A stretch of DNA of 64,000 bases from Lyophyllum atratum (taxonomy: Eukaryota; Basidiomycota; Agaricomycetes; Agaricales; Lyophyllaceae). The stretch covers positions 1,116,001 through 1,180,000 of the forward strand of contig JACGCN010000012.1 in the NCBI GenBank assembly GCA_014905825.1. The letters are read 5' to 3'. The position numbers were made by a program, and so were the translations under genes. Of the stretch, positions 11,779 through 24,417 are shown piece by piece. The notes under the pieces are model-generated. The model was not told where the DNA came from. It ran no database searches and worked only from the letters and a program-made list of their open reading frames with translations. Positions within the stretch are counted from its first letter, which is position 1, and each line of letters begins with the position of its first letter.

Positions 11779-12681
11779 GATCAGTGGTGTGGCCGATGAA
11801 TAACAAGTTCAGAAGAGGCGAACTAGGCAATGAAGCGCATGCTATACTTATAACCGCGGTAAGTGTTGCCTCTTCAAGGCTTCTCGGGGCTCAAGATGCT
11901 CATAGGGCACCACACGACTACCGCCGATTACATAGGCATCCGCGTGTCGCATGATATGTCGCTCCAACAGAATTCAATCGCTATCTCGATTCTCATTTGG
12001 AGCAATACCACGATCGCGAAGTCCCGCGTCAATATCGACGTGTCAACAGGATGTCGCGGGAGAAACACTGGTCTTGGATGACGTCGGTTCCCGGAAAGCA
12101 ATGGGAATTCGAAGAAAGGACTAGCAGACCGGGACGCGTGGTGTCATGGTTTGGGACCATGATGGTAAGTATGTACATTCTTGTCAATGTCATTGAATTG
12201 GAAGCAAGCTGCAAAGTACGCCACACGTGATTGATGAAGAAGCAACGGCTGTCCACGGGTCCGCCAAGGTCCGCTGGGGTCCGCGCGACTGCGTTCAAGA
12301 AGTCGCCGCCTTTCTAACGAGCACATGACAATCATTCAGACAACACTAAAAGAAGCCACGTCACCTTGAAAAGCAGCGTATATATCGGGTACGCGAACAG
12401 CACCAAAAAATGGGAGACTGCGCATGTCAGTGAATGAAAAAAATCCAGAAATATCCTGACAGCACGGAGGTGCAGGAGTCCCGGTTCTAAAAAGCTCGAC
12501 CAAGAAGAATTTGGGTCGCGTCTCGAGAGGGTTGCTGAGCGTCATTGTTGACATGTTTGTATAGTATCCAGGTAGTTACGACGCACAACGATCCATTACA
12601 GCCTCCGTCCATGTACAGATAACCGCCGGGAAAATGACATGAGAAAAACATCAGACAAGGGCGAAGAACGTCATCCCCGGC
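11779..12681. other. Spacer between the two PX-GH18 genes, with a possible small minus-strand gene
   Basis: Two minus-strand frames (12554-12336, starting MSTMTLSNPLETRP, and about 12310-12029, with KGGDFLNAV and FFINHVWRTLQL) could be exons of one small gene, but I could not find a convincing splice and do not recognise either. Near 12258-12288 the motif ggtccgc occurs three times in 30 bases. The rest looks non-coding and must include the promoter of copy B. Confidence 0.3.
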
Positions 12682-14926
12682 CTAAGCTTTACCCAGGTTC
12701 GCGCGAATAATGTTGTGCAATGTCAGGCCGTCATCCTAGCCAGACAGGTTCCACCAGAAAGAAATGATGAGCGCTGGTACGAGGCGGGAGAAAAGTCCCA
12801 TATATGAATGAAAAATTCACCTGATCAAGGGACCACGTAAAGCAACCAGCCATCCCGGCTTTTTTCGCGAACTGGGTTTTCTTGGCTATACTTGAAGTAT
12901 CATCGTACGTGACCACAGTCGTTCGGCCTACGTTGAACAAAAACTGAACCAAAACAAAGGGAGAAGAAGGGTGATGATATGTCAGCTGCCGAACTAGACA
13001 TTTCAATACGGCTGGATAATCACCGGAGTATCACTGCAGTCGTCCCAACCTATCGCCACACCACGATGAGCCTAAAGTCAACAACAAGGAAAGTATTGAA
13101 GGCCCTACCACGAGTATATCCATTTGCACCAGCATAACTGCCATCGGCGTTTTTCTTCAGCGCTCCAATCTGCACGAGCTCCTTGAAGGAAATCTGCTGC
13201 CCCCACATGCCGCTGAGGTCACCAGCTGGGGCAAATGATAGGTCCTGGGGAGGGTCCCGTGGATGTGCGGCAGGGCTCGCGCACGGATCAGGCATGAGAC
13301 TTCCTGAGAGCTTCTTTGAAGTGCTCTTGGAGACATAGCCATAGAGGGCAAGTCCAAGGAGAAGCTTGGCTGCTGGGAAGCCGGCCTTCGTCCACTGAGC
13401 TAATGCAGCTTGGGCGGTCGCTTGTGGCTGTTTAGATGTTCCGCAACGGTTTCCTACAAAGAACCTAAGTTCCAGGGTTTCGTGAGACATACTGACAGAG
13501 AAGCGTACCAAGCGGTGCGTTGGGTCCAGGCTTCGATGATGCGCTATAGACATCGTAGTTCCTATTGTTATTATGTGAATATGAGCGCTCCCTGTTCCAT
13601 AGGATCACTTTCTCACATTATGTTGACGTAGGTCATTAACGCAGCGTATTGGGAAACGTCGGCCAATGGTCTGCCATCAGCGCCGCGCCAAGGCATGTGG
13701 GCGACCGCCGCAGAAATAATCTTCGAAGGTCCTAATCGAATGGTAAGTGACGTCTTAAATTCATTAGATTGAAGAACCCCACCCAGGGAAGGGCGGAGAA
13801 GCTTGAGAAGAGAGAGGAAATTCGCGGAGTCGGCTGGTGAGTGCGGGTTACCTGCACCTGTTGAGTTCGGGTACTCCTGAAAGGGAATTATGCTAAAGTG
13901 CAGCGGGGTTGTAACATATCCTTACCCAATCGATGTCAACGCCTAAAAGTCCGTTATGTTATTCTGAGGTTGATCTATTCAGGTTTGTTGAGCGTACCAT
14001 CGAGCCCAAACGAGTTGACGGCTCCAACCAAAGCGTTATTGAATTTGGTCCTGTTGGCGGCCGTGCTTGTTGCATTGCTGAACCAATGGCTACCCGCCCA
14101 ACCGCCTAGTCATCCAGGTTAACGGCGGATAGGAAGTGTCGCAAGAAATAGCTTACCAACGGATAGGACAATCTTCGTCTTCTTACCGCTTTGGCGGGCA
14201 TTGGACACGAGTTTCCTCAGCGTATCTTGGCTACCACTCTCCCAGTCAAGGGTCGAGGAAGCGTTGGGTGTTACAAAAGCTAGTGGACGCGACTTCATTA
14301 GTGCCGTTGACTTGAAGAAGCAATGTGCATACCAAAGAAGAGAATGTCAAATTTGGCAAAGTCGAGTTTGTTCGGAGGGTGACTCCAAGTACACCAAGCC
14401 GGATAGTATGCGGCTGCAACAGGTGCAGCCCTAGTGTCAGCTTCATATGATGCGGGATTGATGGTGACCATTCCGCAGGAAACCATGGCGGGCGCGCCTT
14501 GAATAGAGATAGGGAGGCTGCTGGCATCGAAAGAAGGGGAGGATAGGAATTGGAGGAATGCATCGTTCTTCTGGAATTCGGGCGTTGCATTGAGATTGTC
14601 CAAATACTCCACGAGCCCAGCTTTACGTTCGGCGATCAGCCCGTCGTCGACCCATGCAGACGGAGCGAGCGCATTGGCGAGAACGCGCTTGGGCGGAAAA
14701 AGGAACGAATCGCCCAGATAGTCTCGAAGGCCAACAAACTTGGGATGCCAAAGTGTCAACGAAAAACGCGTTCAGCAAGAGCGAAAGACATTACCTGGGA
14801 ATACCTTCGCAAAACTTCATATTGTTGGCCATTCTCGAAGGTAACCTTTACAGCGTACAAGATATGAGGGTTAGGAGATGAGGCAGTAGTGTGTTCCAGG
14901 ATAGAGATGTTCTTAATGGTCGCCAT
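12682..14926 (-). CDS. PX domain-GH18 chitinase fusion protein, copy A
   Basis: Twelve exons (14926-14795, 14738-14333, 14279-14157, 14105-13998, 13942-13926, 13876-13783, 13731-13617, 13561-13509, 13453-13109, 13049-13024, 12943-12821, 12735-12682) give 531 residues, every junction in phase. Residues 1 to about 115 are a PX domain: ILYAVKVTFENG, the phosphoinositide site LRRYSQF, the loop FPPKRVL, then WVDDGLIAERKAGLVEYLDNL. After a linker, residues from about 165 form the GH18 barrel: ILFFAFVTPN, IVLSVGGWAGS, catalytic DGVDIDWEYP with the acid Glu, VNIMNYDVYS, LGLALYGYVS and GCFTWSLDQDDG. The annotated start is the ATG of MATIKN; an in-frame TTG four codons upstream is ignored. There is no signal peptide or membrane segment. 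Expected role: chitin or chitooligosaccharide hydrolysis at an endosomal or vacuolar membrane, which is inference from the domain pair. A five-codon exon encodes part of the active-site motif. Confidence 0.92.
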
Positions 14927-15224
14927 TGGCCGAGTCAAAGGAAAGAAATGAGGAGGAGGATAACCATGTCCTCGTTATATAATCGGCGCAATAAAGTTCA
15001 TGGCTGACAGGCCCAAAAAGCCGCTCATCTCCTTTTTCAGAAGCCAAAAAAATTCAGTATTACTGATCCCCGCGATGCACTCAAACGGTCACCGGCTTCG
15101 ACCTGCGGACCTGCTGCTTCGGGTACGTCCCGCAATTTTACATTCAAGTCCTTCAAAATTGGGGTCAAGTTCTTTTGCAATGCATTGGAACGAGACCGAT
15201 GCAGAGCACTCAAGTACTCAAGGA

Positions 15225-15643
15225 TCATGGAGTCCAGCGTTCTCCATATTGTTCTCCACATGAGGCAACTCCATTTTGTCCGGGTCCGAAAAAGATCTTC
15301 TGCGTTAAAGGTTTCCGCTCCGCGGGAATTGTCTTGTAGTAAAGAAGGGACAGACGTGAAAGCAGGGGTCGGGCGCTACCATTAGGGCGGTGGTTAGTTC
15401 ATTTGTTATTCGTCTCGACCTGAAAGACGGCTTAGACAAAGGGACGCCGCATGCTAGCTTGACCAACCTCTAACAAACACGCAAATCTGATCTTTTGTAA
15501 TAGACGGACCATGCCCAGCATTTTACTTTTTGATTCGCTCGGTGGTGGCAGAATAGCTGTACCTGGAAGATAATTAGAATGAGACGCATGTCCAAGAAGA
15601 CTGCTCACCTTTCTAATCTGGCACAACTTCGAAAAACTGCCAT
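15225..15643 (-). CDS. Possible small protein of unknown function
   Basis: A four-exon model (15643-15609, 15562-15527, 15467-15380, 15332-15225) encodes 88 residues beginning MAVFRSCARLER and ending QYGERWTP. It is basic, with a start that could be a mitochondrial presequence. I do not recognise the family. The first intron has good sites (GTGAGC to TTCCAG), but the second needs the weaker acceptor AGAG, because the earlier AG would bring a stop. It sits between the 3' end of the flippase and the promoter of PX-GH18 copy A, on the same strand. Alternatively the region is just flippase 3' sequence. Confidence 0.3.
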
Positions 15644-15781
15644 GTTGAGTCAGTAGAGACGCGTTGAAAGCAACTCCCAGCATGCCCTGACGAAAAGAGG
15701 AATTCCATAGAGAGCGTCCCGTGTAATGTATCTGATACATATATTAAAACCCATTGAGAGCACCCACAGGCGAGCGCCGAA

Positions 15782-18700
15782 CTACAACAGCTTGCTCGAA
15801 GCTGCAGGCGCAATCCGACTATGTATGAGCTTGACAAAGTACAGCGGCAGCGCGCTGATGGTCACAAGCACCGCAAGCTTCCACGCAAAGACCAATGACA
15901 CCACGAACGACGTATCTACCCATGCAGCCAACATGAGCGGAGACAGTAGCACAACTAAGGAGACACGTACCGAAATATTCTGGTAGAAAGGCGATACTAA
16001 TGATGTACAAGAATAGCGTTGCGACCTCAGAAACGACCATGTAAATATGCCTGGAAAGACGCGACGCGGAGTCAGACAGGAGATCCATGGACAGCAGATC
16101 CATGGACAGCTATGTACTGAAAAGGTAGAAAGACAGTGACGTACCACGTGGTAATCTCCAGAGCAACCATGATGAGCTCGTTGAGGATGAGCGCTGTGAA
16201 TGATATCGATACAATGTGCAAGAATTCATTCTCAAATAGGACGAGCGACATGATCATGATCGCGGCACCTGTGCACCAAATCCAATCCTGGTCAGTGAAA
16301 CGCAGATCCGCGCCGTAACATCAACTCACCCTGGTACAAGCTGATCATCAACCACTGGAAGAATGTCTTATATGACAATGCTCGTCCCTATAGATAAAAG
16401 TATGTTAGGGGCAAACAGATTGCGGGCGCTATGACAAAATCGGCCACCCACCTTCGTCAACTCCTTGTACAACTCCGGATATAGCAGCGCCAGATCCTCG
16501 TTGACGTCCCGATCGAGCACAAGCGAGAAGACAGGCGCCATAGTATAAACCGTCGCATACCCTACCATCAGCCAGCCTTGATAAAGTGCAATCGGGGCGA
16601 AGTAGAAGATAGCTGAGAACACGGCCTGCATGATCGAGATGATCAAGCCGCGGTGGATAACAAACTGCGCCAACTTCGCAGAGCGCCGGTATGAGTTGCG
16701 CCCATGCCAGAGAAGGAGCTTCGTTAGGTAACTGAACTGGGTCACGGAAAAGTCAGCCGCGAGTGAGGCTTGTTTGCCTTCTTTGCCGACGATGCCTACA
16801 CCTTAATGAGAGGGTGGATCGAGATTAGGATGTGAATGAGATTAAGAGTGGAGTAACGCACCAACATCCGCAGCCTGTATCATACTCACATCGTTCCCAC
16901 CATCTCCGATGCAGCACACGCGCTTTTTGGTGTGTATCCGAATCAAGCGCGCAACATCTGCCTTCTGGGTCGGTGAACATCGGCACGCCACCACGGCAGA
17001 GAGTTTAGTGGCAATTTCGATGAACTCGTTCTTGAACAGGTTGAGACATAGCTGGACGGCGAGAAGTGAGCAGAATATAAGAGCTATTAATAACTCGAGA
17101 ATCGGACCTGCAGCGATTCTCCATCGATAACAAGACAGCAGTCGAGCTTTGATTGCAAGAACTCCAACTGGTCCCGAACCTCGTCCGAAGTCTTCACTGT
17201 TGGCACTACGTCAGCACCAAAAAAAGATCGTGAAGAGAGAACAACGTACGTCTAGAAATCTCGTGGATGTACTGATTCCTTGCCACCAGCTTCGTCGATA
17301 TCGCAATACACCTGGCCGTCTCGATCTTATCCCCAGTCAACATCCAGATCTTGATCCCAGCATTCCTCAAAATCTCCAACGTAGACCTGACGTCATCCTG
17401 CAGCTTATCCTCTACTCCAGTCAGCCCAAGCAGCTCCAAATCGCGCTCCAAAAACTCCGCTACCACCGCCGCCATGGCCTCGTTCCTGCCCTCTAGCCTG
17501 ATGCTTGCTTCGTGGTGCCGTGCCTTGAAGTCCTTGTACAGCTGGGAGCCCAGTCGCTTGCGTGCCATGACGAGCGTGCGTAGACCCTCACGCGCCATAT
17601 TCGCAGTCTCCTCCTCAAGCCAGTCGTTCCGCTGCACGATCCGAGCCATTACGACGTCTGCACCCTTTTGTAGGAATGTGATCTCGCCCGTCTGCCGATC
17701 ACGGACGACGATCCCCATGCGCTTCGATTCGGAGGTGAATGGGAAGATGTCGAGTACGTCGAAGGAGATCCGGGATCCGGAGGGTGTTTGGAGGTCGATC
17801 CGTGTACGGTCCCGGAAGACAAGAGTAAGGCCGATGGATTGTGTCCAGGTTACGATAGCAACTTCATCGGGGGAGGAAGCTTGGTAAGTCACTGTGCCGT
17901 CGTCGTTGGTGACTGGGGTGACCTGGACCAGTATGTCAGGCATGTCAGGCAGGAAGATGTATTCGAAACCTACATTGTGACATAGAGCTAGGCTGAGCAC
18001 GACATCGCGAACACGAGATGACATATCTCTTCTTCCTCTTGTGGCCAGCTGAGCACCAGTAGATAAGGAACCTTGCCTCGCATGCGCTGCTTCACCACGT
18101 TAGAAACATATGTCTTGATATAAGCTGAGATCGTACACACCTGGTTCTGCTGCTCCAAAAGCGACCTCAAGCTGATGCGCAACCTCATCCATAGAATCAA
18201 AGCCATAGGACATGGTACCCATATGCAGCTTCTTCATCTCCATTTCTGAACAGCCGTGTCAGCATTGCTCTCATTGACATTCCCAAACTCGACATACCGT
18301 TTTGCGTCAAGGTTCCCGTCTTATCGCTCAGCAAGTACTCAATTCGCCCAAGTTCCTCCGGTAGTGTACTCGTCCGCACAATCGTATTCGGTATCTCGTT
18401 GTCATTCATGATCTGCTGCGCATAGACTGTTTTTCCCATATCAAGGTTAACACGTAAACTGTCGAACTGTGAGCTCGATCCATGAATGACAGGGAACTAA
18501 CATACCTGATCGGGATGATGGAGGAGAAGAGGATCAAGAATCTGAACACATAGATGTACCATGGGCCGCGAAACCCGTTCAGCGCGACGAGCACAATCGA
18601 CAATATGAAAGTGACAGCGCACAGGATCTATATGCCACGATGAGAATGAGAAGAGGTAACCACAGAAAGACGACTTACCTTTGCCAGGTTGTTGATCTCT

Positions 18701-20202
18701 AAATCCAGTAGTCCGATCTTCGTTTCCGGGTGACTCGTGTTCATCACGGCACGCGTCTCCGGTCCTGTATATACAACGAATCCGACCGCGGAGCCCGCAG
18801 CTAAGACTGTATTGGCCCATAGCACATTCTCGACGGTCAACGGTGACACCGAAGGTCCAACTTCAGAGTCACTATTCTGCGGCGAGTGGTTGAGTGTGAA
18901 CGTGCCAACGAAGGAGTGGATATCTTTGATGGGGGAGTCCGCTAAAGTCCTTCTTTCGCATCAATTTAAATAGGACGACGTAGAAAGACTGCACTCCTTA
19001 CCGTAAATTTCAGCATCAAGTTTAATGAGCGCTGATTCATCGAGCTTCTGGCATTCGGGCACTGCAACGCGCAGCTTCCAATCTGTTTCACCATCCAGTT
19101 GATCTGTGCGGATGAAGCAAGTCCCTGAGGCGTCGGACGTGTGTAAGAGGACAAGGTCGGCAGGCACCCGCTGATTCTTTTCCAGGTGGACAAGGTCGCC
19201 CACACGCAGGTTTGAGGAAGGCACGGACCGCGTGTGCAGATAGGCGTCTTCGCGAGCTAGAACGGAGGAGGAATCGTCGGGTGGCGGTTCCAGAATAAGA
19301 TATTTCTGGGAGTTGGCTTCTCGGTCTCGGAGGTGGCGTTTGTAGTCGTCGTAGGCCTCCTTGCCCATGGTAACGATGAGGACAAATGCGAGTGGTGCGA
19401 TATACGTCACAATATAGCCTGTAGACGCGTCAGCGGCGGCTCGGGAAAACGAAAGAGATATGCTAACCTATCTTGAGGGCAGGGATAAATTGGGAAAGGG
19501 CGACGAGGAGGAAGTACAGGTTGAAGAAGAATTTGAATTGCTCGTAAAACACGATGGGCAGGAACGTAAAGGCGTTATATTTCTGATTCCGTACAATGTT
19601 CGGGGGAAAGCGTGATTGTATTTTATCTAAGGAGGAATCGGTCAGAATTTGCAAGGCCAGAATTATCAGCAGACACAGTTCAATATACTCGCAGCATCTC
19701 TCTTCCGACATGTACAGAGTACAGGCAGGAGGTTGATATCGAGTGCATGGGGTGCATAGATAATCACAGCAAAACGAACAGAACGTACCTGGTGGTCTGA
19801 AGGGTATCGTACGCGAACTGTCTTTCGAGATAGCACGTGGCGTCTTGCGTAGCATGGGAGTAGGCAGCTGCTGCATTATGAACACCACGCGCAGCAGTCA
19901 TGCGACTATTCACGTACCTGAGGCGTCCCCGGCTCGTCCTCCTCAACCTCAAATTCTTCGGCGTAGTCTCCTCTCCTAAGCAACCCCGCCTCTTCCTCTG
20001 GATCATCAACATATCTGTCGTTCCGTGTCCGCTTTCCTGCACGAAGGTTATGTCGCGAAGACGATGAGGCAATGGCCGCGATCCTGTTGGGTAGTGGCAT
20101 AGTCTGTGAATCGGTTGATAACGGCGATTCCGAGTCCGAAATAGGTATATAGTTTGCGCGAGCCTTGCTTCTTCGAATTGAGTGTAAGGGGATGTCCGAC
20201 AT
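15782..20202 (-). CDS. NEO1: P4-type ATPase, NEO1/ATP9A class phospholipid flippase
   Basis: Many short introns split the gene. The pieces read in order: an acidic N-terminus from ATG at 20202 ([11 protein letters not shown]), [18 protein letters not shown] with the first membrane pair near 19.5-19.6 kb, the actuator motif DGETDWKLR (P4 version of the TGE loop, near 19.1 kb), the phosphorylation site [11 protein letters not shown] (near 18.3 kb), the nucleotide domain with [10 protein letters not shown] and [17 protein letters not shown], the hinge [11 protein letters not shown] (near 16.9 kb), and six C-terminal membrane segments ending near [12 protein letters not shown]. The short N-terminus and C-terminal wording are those of the beta-subunit-independent NEO1/ATP9 class. 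These enzymes flip aminophospholipids to the cytosolic leaflet of Golgi and endosomal membranes at the cost of ATP. All signature residues are present. A 15-bp tandem repeat at 16083-16112 lies in an intron. Confidence 0.93.
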
Positions 20203-20508
20203 GGGCTAGTTGGTAGTGACCAGAAGCAAAGTAAACCCAAGGCAAGGTATTCCTTCCTGAGGTCCCTCTCAGAGGTAATACACCTTAAAAGTGACCCAAA
20301 ATGAAGGACGGCCGACCTACGAGTGGATGGCAAGGGAAGGCTGCAAGGAAGTCGGCTGCCGGGCGGGTGATGTGACTGGTGCAGAAGTGGAATGCGTTGT
20401 TGTGGACTGTTGTGTACAGACCCGAGCAGCCAAGCTCGCGCAATTCCCAACTTAGGCCAACTTTTGCCAGTACGAAGTATCTCTGTTTCTGAGTTCTCGG
20501 TGTTCAAC
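20203..20508. promoter_or_regulatory. Shared bidirectional promoter region
   Basis: The flippase (minus, ATG at 20202) and the MPP6-like gene (plus, ATG at 20509) are divergent, with 306 bases between start codons. Both promoters and both 5' untranslated regions must fit here. I see no clear TATA box. Confidence 0.5.
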
Positions 20509-21365
20509 ATGGCGGCAAAGACGATCAGTACAAGTACCCTTGGCCTTCGTTTCATGCAAAATGCTCAACGTGCGAAACAACTGAAGGAAGTTGAGGTTGA
20601 AAGAGCGACTGTACAGGACAGTGCACAGTGGGAAGTTGATCAGAAGGTTCGAGAGGCTTGGGGGACTGTATCCTTTTCCAATTTGTTAGTAACTTTTTTT
20701 TATTATTATCTATGCTACACATCTTATCGACATTTCCAGGCAAACCGTTGCACAGGAGACATCTTACCTTCCGTTCTTATTTTCTTCCGAACCAGCCTCT
20801 TCTTCATCAGAAGCCGCCCATAAACCGAAAGGCCGGCGCGTTTTCAACAAACACGGAGTGGAGGAAGTACCGCAGGAGGTGAGCAGTGATCTCCAAACTC
20901 TGTTTCTTCTAATAGTCCGTACAGAAGGAGACAGAACCTACACCGGCTGCTTCACCTGATGATCACAAGCGGTCCAAAGTGCATCCTCGCCCCAAAACTA
21001 TCTCTGGCGGCTCTGGCGGTCTCTTTGGCTTTCCCGAGAAACAGGAGCCGAAACTGAAAAATATGAAAACAGCCAAACAGGCCATCTACGACAACGCCGG
21101 CGTGGGCGAGGACCTGCATCGCGCCAAACCGCAACTTAAACTTGAGCCGACACCTGCTGCGAAACCCGTGTTCCTTAAACCCGCTGGCGTCGATGATCCG
21201 CCAGAGGTCAAATTCCTGAGCTCAGGGATTACCAACCCAAATGCGGACACCGACATCATTCAGGGTGGACGGAGCAAAAAGGTCAAACGGGAACGCTCGA
21301 AGACCAGCCAAGCAGATGGCGAGGACATAAAACCCAAGAAGAAAAAGAGGAAGAGCGAGACATGA
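20509..21365 (+). CDS. MPP6: MPP6-like nuclear exosome cofactor (M-phase phosphoprotein 6 family)
   Basis: Exon 1 runs 20509-20684; the second exon starts with QTVAQETSYLPFLF after an intron ending in TTTCCAG; the third starts KETEPTPAA and ends at TGA 21363-21365. Near the N-terminus STLGLRFMQNAQR matches the conserved MPP6 block that binds the exosome, followed by a helical acidic/basic stretch. A middle motif GRRVFNKHG, the segment GGLFGFPEKQEPK and a lysine-rich tail (KPKKKKRKS, a nuclear localisation signal) complete it. MPP6 helps dock Mtr4 and Rrp6 onto the nuclear exosome and is needed for 3' trimming of 5.8S rRNA. The protein is about 240 residues, low-complexity and hydrophilic as expected. 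It is divergent from the flippase gene. Confidence 0.78.
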
Positions 21366-24300
21366 TCATTGTTACGCGCGTTCGGTGGGTCACCCGCGAG
21401 TGTTGTATACATCCTTCACCGAGCGTTTACGAATGCGCATATACAGCTTATATGACAACCCCTCGCCGGGCACCCCGCGTAGCTCGCAGCCTTGCCAGAT
21501 GGAAGAGATGGTCCGCTGCTGGCCCTGACATCACATGAATTCGAATTAGATCCTGTTGGTGGCCACGATCTCGGAGCACGCCTCATGATCTCACCATCCG
21601 ACCGCGCTGTAGCCATCTTGTGCTATTGCGCACATATGTATATGGATATGGATATAGCAGGCGTTTAATTAATCGCCGTTATCGACGGAACGGTTGTTCA
21701 TTGCTCGTTCATTCCTAAGCTGGGCGTATCAGTACAAGGGCCTAGATTTGATATGCATATACTAGGTACGTAACACCACCACTACCGCATCTCTTCGACG
21801 GTCAATTTGGCGCACCATAACGTCCTCGCCGATGTGATCGAGACCTTGACGTAATCCAGTGTATCGTCAACAGATGCATCCTTTGAAACTCCTTTGGAAG
21901 ATGGTGTCCACGGACGTATAACTAAGTAATCCAACCTGGCATCCTTCCATGCAGGGACAGTGTCCAGTCTCAGTCTGATTGAAAAAGCGTCGTTCTCGAG
22001 TCGTTCTTGCACGGGAAGTTAACGAGGCCCAGTTCATCGGGTTACGATGGAACGGCTCATTGTCAGGGGCGGAGTATAGGGGGTCCGTGATGCCATGAAG
22101 CACGGGCGGAGGATTGGATTTCATCCATAGATGCATGGGGCAGAGCATTGTCTCGGCCCTATCTGGAGGATCCGATGTGGAGGCGAGCCGGTTCGCTAGA
22201 GGAAAGGTACAGGAAGCAAGAAGGAGAGTGCAAGACGTCGTTGAGAGGCGCAAGAACCAGACTGTCAAATGAAATGTCGCCGTCTCGCGGAATAAACACA
22301 TTAAGCGGATCCGACATAATCTCCACTATAATATGCAGTCTAGTAATCCTGCAAGAATACAGTCGGCCCTGTGCGTGTGCACGGGCATGGGGAGAATGTC
22401 CGTCGCCAGATGGAATAACAAATAGAAAGAGATGAGATCCGGGCATGGCGCTTGCGTACTTGTGGCGAATAGATAACACCTGCAACGAAGGGTGAGAGCC
22501 TTGGACTTGCAGACTTATTGCACGGTCCAGACGCTAAGAACTTGTGGGAGGGGAGAAATATCCCCAGATTCTTGACGGTAGAACCACTACTGTCGTTCCT
22601 GCTGTCCAACGTCGTCGATTGTACGTCGTTTACCGGTGATAGGTTGGCTATACGCAGTCAGATACGGATCATACAGGCGAATGTCGATTATGAGGGGTCC
22701 CAAGAGCTGACTAGTTGGCAGCTACTGTGCTTCGAAGGCACGACGTAAGTTTTAAAGAGCCCGAGACGATTGATGGGATAGCCGTAGATGCGGATGCAAA
22801 TACTGACATATCAAATACAGGATGACGATGAAACTACGTTCGTGAAGACGGCCTTTGGCGAAGTTCGGAAACCCTGAAGGGGTCGGAAGGCGGCCGCAGT
22901 GTCATATGTACGCGTAGGTGATTCGAATATGGAACCAAGTATGTTTTCCTATTTGATTTAGTACGTCCAGCGTTTACGACAACCCGAGGCTTCATGGTAG
23001 CTTCCTAGTAAAAACAGAGCAGTGTCTTTGACCAGCTGGGCTTTTCGAAGATGCTCGTCTAGACGAATGTATACGGTCACTGTGCCTTGTCAAATATAGT
23101 TTGTGGTTTGTAGTGCCATGCACCCTAGCCCAGGCTCCTGGACGGGAGTCACTCAGCGCAGGGATTTTGTCTTTGCTTGACAGCAATTCAACCGTGTCGA
23201 CGGTCCCTTGGCATGAGGCTGGCGACTCCGTCCCTCATTATTGGGGGTCTTTATGCATCTGGAAGGGGCGCAAGGGAAATTAATGGCGCTGGAATTTCGT
23301 CAGAAAGACCGAATGATTTCCCCAGATCCACAAAGTCAGCCTTACACTGCTGGGGCGAACAAAGCTACAGTGCCACAACAGGGATCTATTTGAACACGGG
23401 TCGCTGCCACCGGGGTCTAAGCATACTCGGTAAGTATACGCTTCTGGGATTCCAGAATCGATTATAGGACCAGTTCTACAGAAACTGTCTCCGCTCGGTG
23501 GTCTATAGCACCAGCATAAAGCAAGCGACCGAAGAAAGTTCAAAGGGGCTGGGCGGCGGGCCCCCTTGGCCTATGTGATGTGTACAGAATGACATCCAGT
23601 CAAGTGCACTTCTGCCTATCGGTCGACCGACGGAACTTGGCGGGAAACAGAAAGTCGATATAGGAAGCAAGCGCCCAGCGATCAGAGACGGGCTTGGGCA
23701 AAGACACAAAGCCACGAAGGCTTAGAATGGCGAGCCTCTAGTCTGTTTAATGCATAGACCGCAGAATATAAGCAGAAGCGCCTCCATAATGCCCTAACTG
23801 CCAGACTCTGGCCGGGCGACCTGCTCCTCGAAAGCACTTTTTCCCAAAGAGTATTATTATAAGCATAGAAATAAAACACGCACGAATAGATCAGAGACGC
23901 CTCTGCTCTATACGAGAGACTTCCAAAAGGCAAGTGTACGATCTGTCAGAGGAGGACCTGTGGCAGTGGCACCACCCAGACATGATGGCGACGTCACGAT
24001 GTTATGTGATGTGGCCACAAGGGATCAACCGAATTTATGCATATATTCTTCGGCAGTGATATTGCGTTTGACCAATACGTTTGTGAGGAAGCCTCTGTCA
24101 CTAGCGTTAGAGTCTGCTGTGGGCGTGGTTGGTGTGCAAAAGGCAAGGCTATGTTTGGCGTTGTGGACGCGTTCTGGAAGAAGCCCAAGGCAAATACGAC
24201 CACATCATGAATGTTCGAATTCGTCGACGTTTGGGTTCCAGGCACCCACGCGCAATACCCCCACCAGCAGTTCCTGTGGCAGCCGACGGGCAGCCCGTCA

Positions 24301-24417
24301 AGCTAAGCGCCCTGAGCAACGACTATATCTATCACTCTGCTCTGCTACTGGCGGCTCCTGAGCCTTCACAACCTCGTCACGCGGTTGGTCGGGTAGACTT
24401 CCGACTTTGGATTCCTG
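21366..24417. other. Gene-poor stretch with one possible minus-strand gene or relic
   Basis: The minus strand between about 22610 and 21782 has three adjacent frames that could be exons: one starting MDSRNDSSGSTVKNLG, one MSDPLNVFIPRDGDIS, and a last one with RLRLDTVPAWKDARLDYLVI ending at 21782. I could not connect them without a stop and do not recognise the protein. The rest, including 22800-24100, shows only short overlapping frames. The plus-strand frame at 24129-24440 (MNVRIRRRLGSRHP in its middle) may be an extra 5' exon of the membrane protein that follows. Confidence 0.35.

Noticed and set aside
14924..14938. Earlier start (TTG) for PX-GH18 copy A
   Set aside because: TTG is not a plausible nuclear start in a fungus, and an ATG follows four codons later at the expected PX N-terminus.
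17351..17887. 178-codon plus-strand frame
   Set aside because: It lies antisense inside the nucleotide domain of the NEO1-type flippase and is Ser/Thr-rich as expected for a shadow frame.
19764..20555. 263-codon minus-strand frame spanning the flippase N-terminus
   Set aside because: It overlaps the flippase first exons in a different frame and crosses the promoter; the flippase frame has the conserved motifs.
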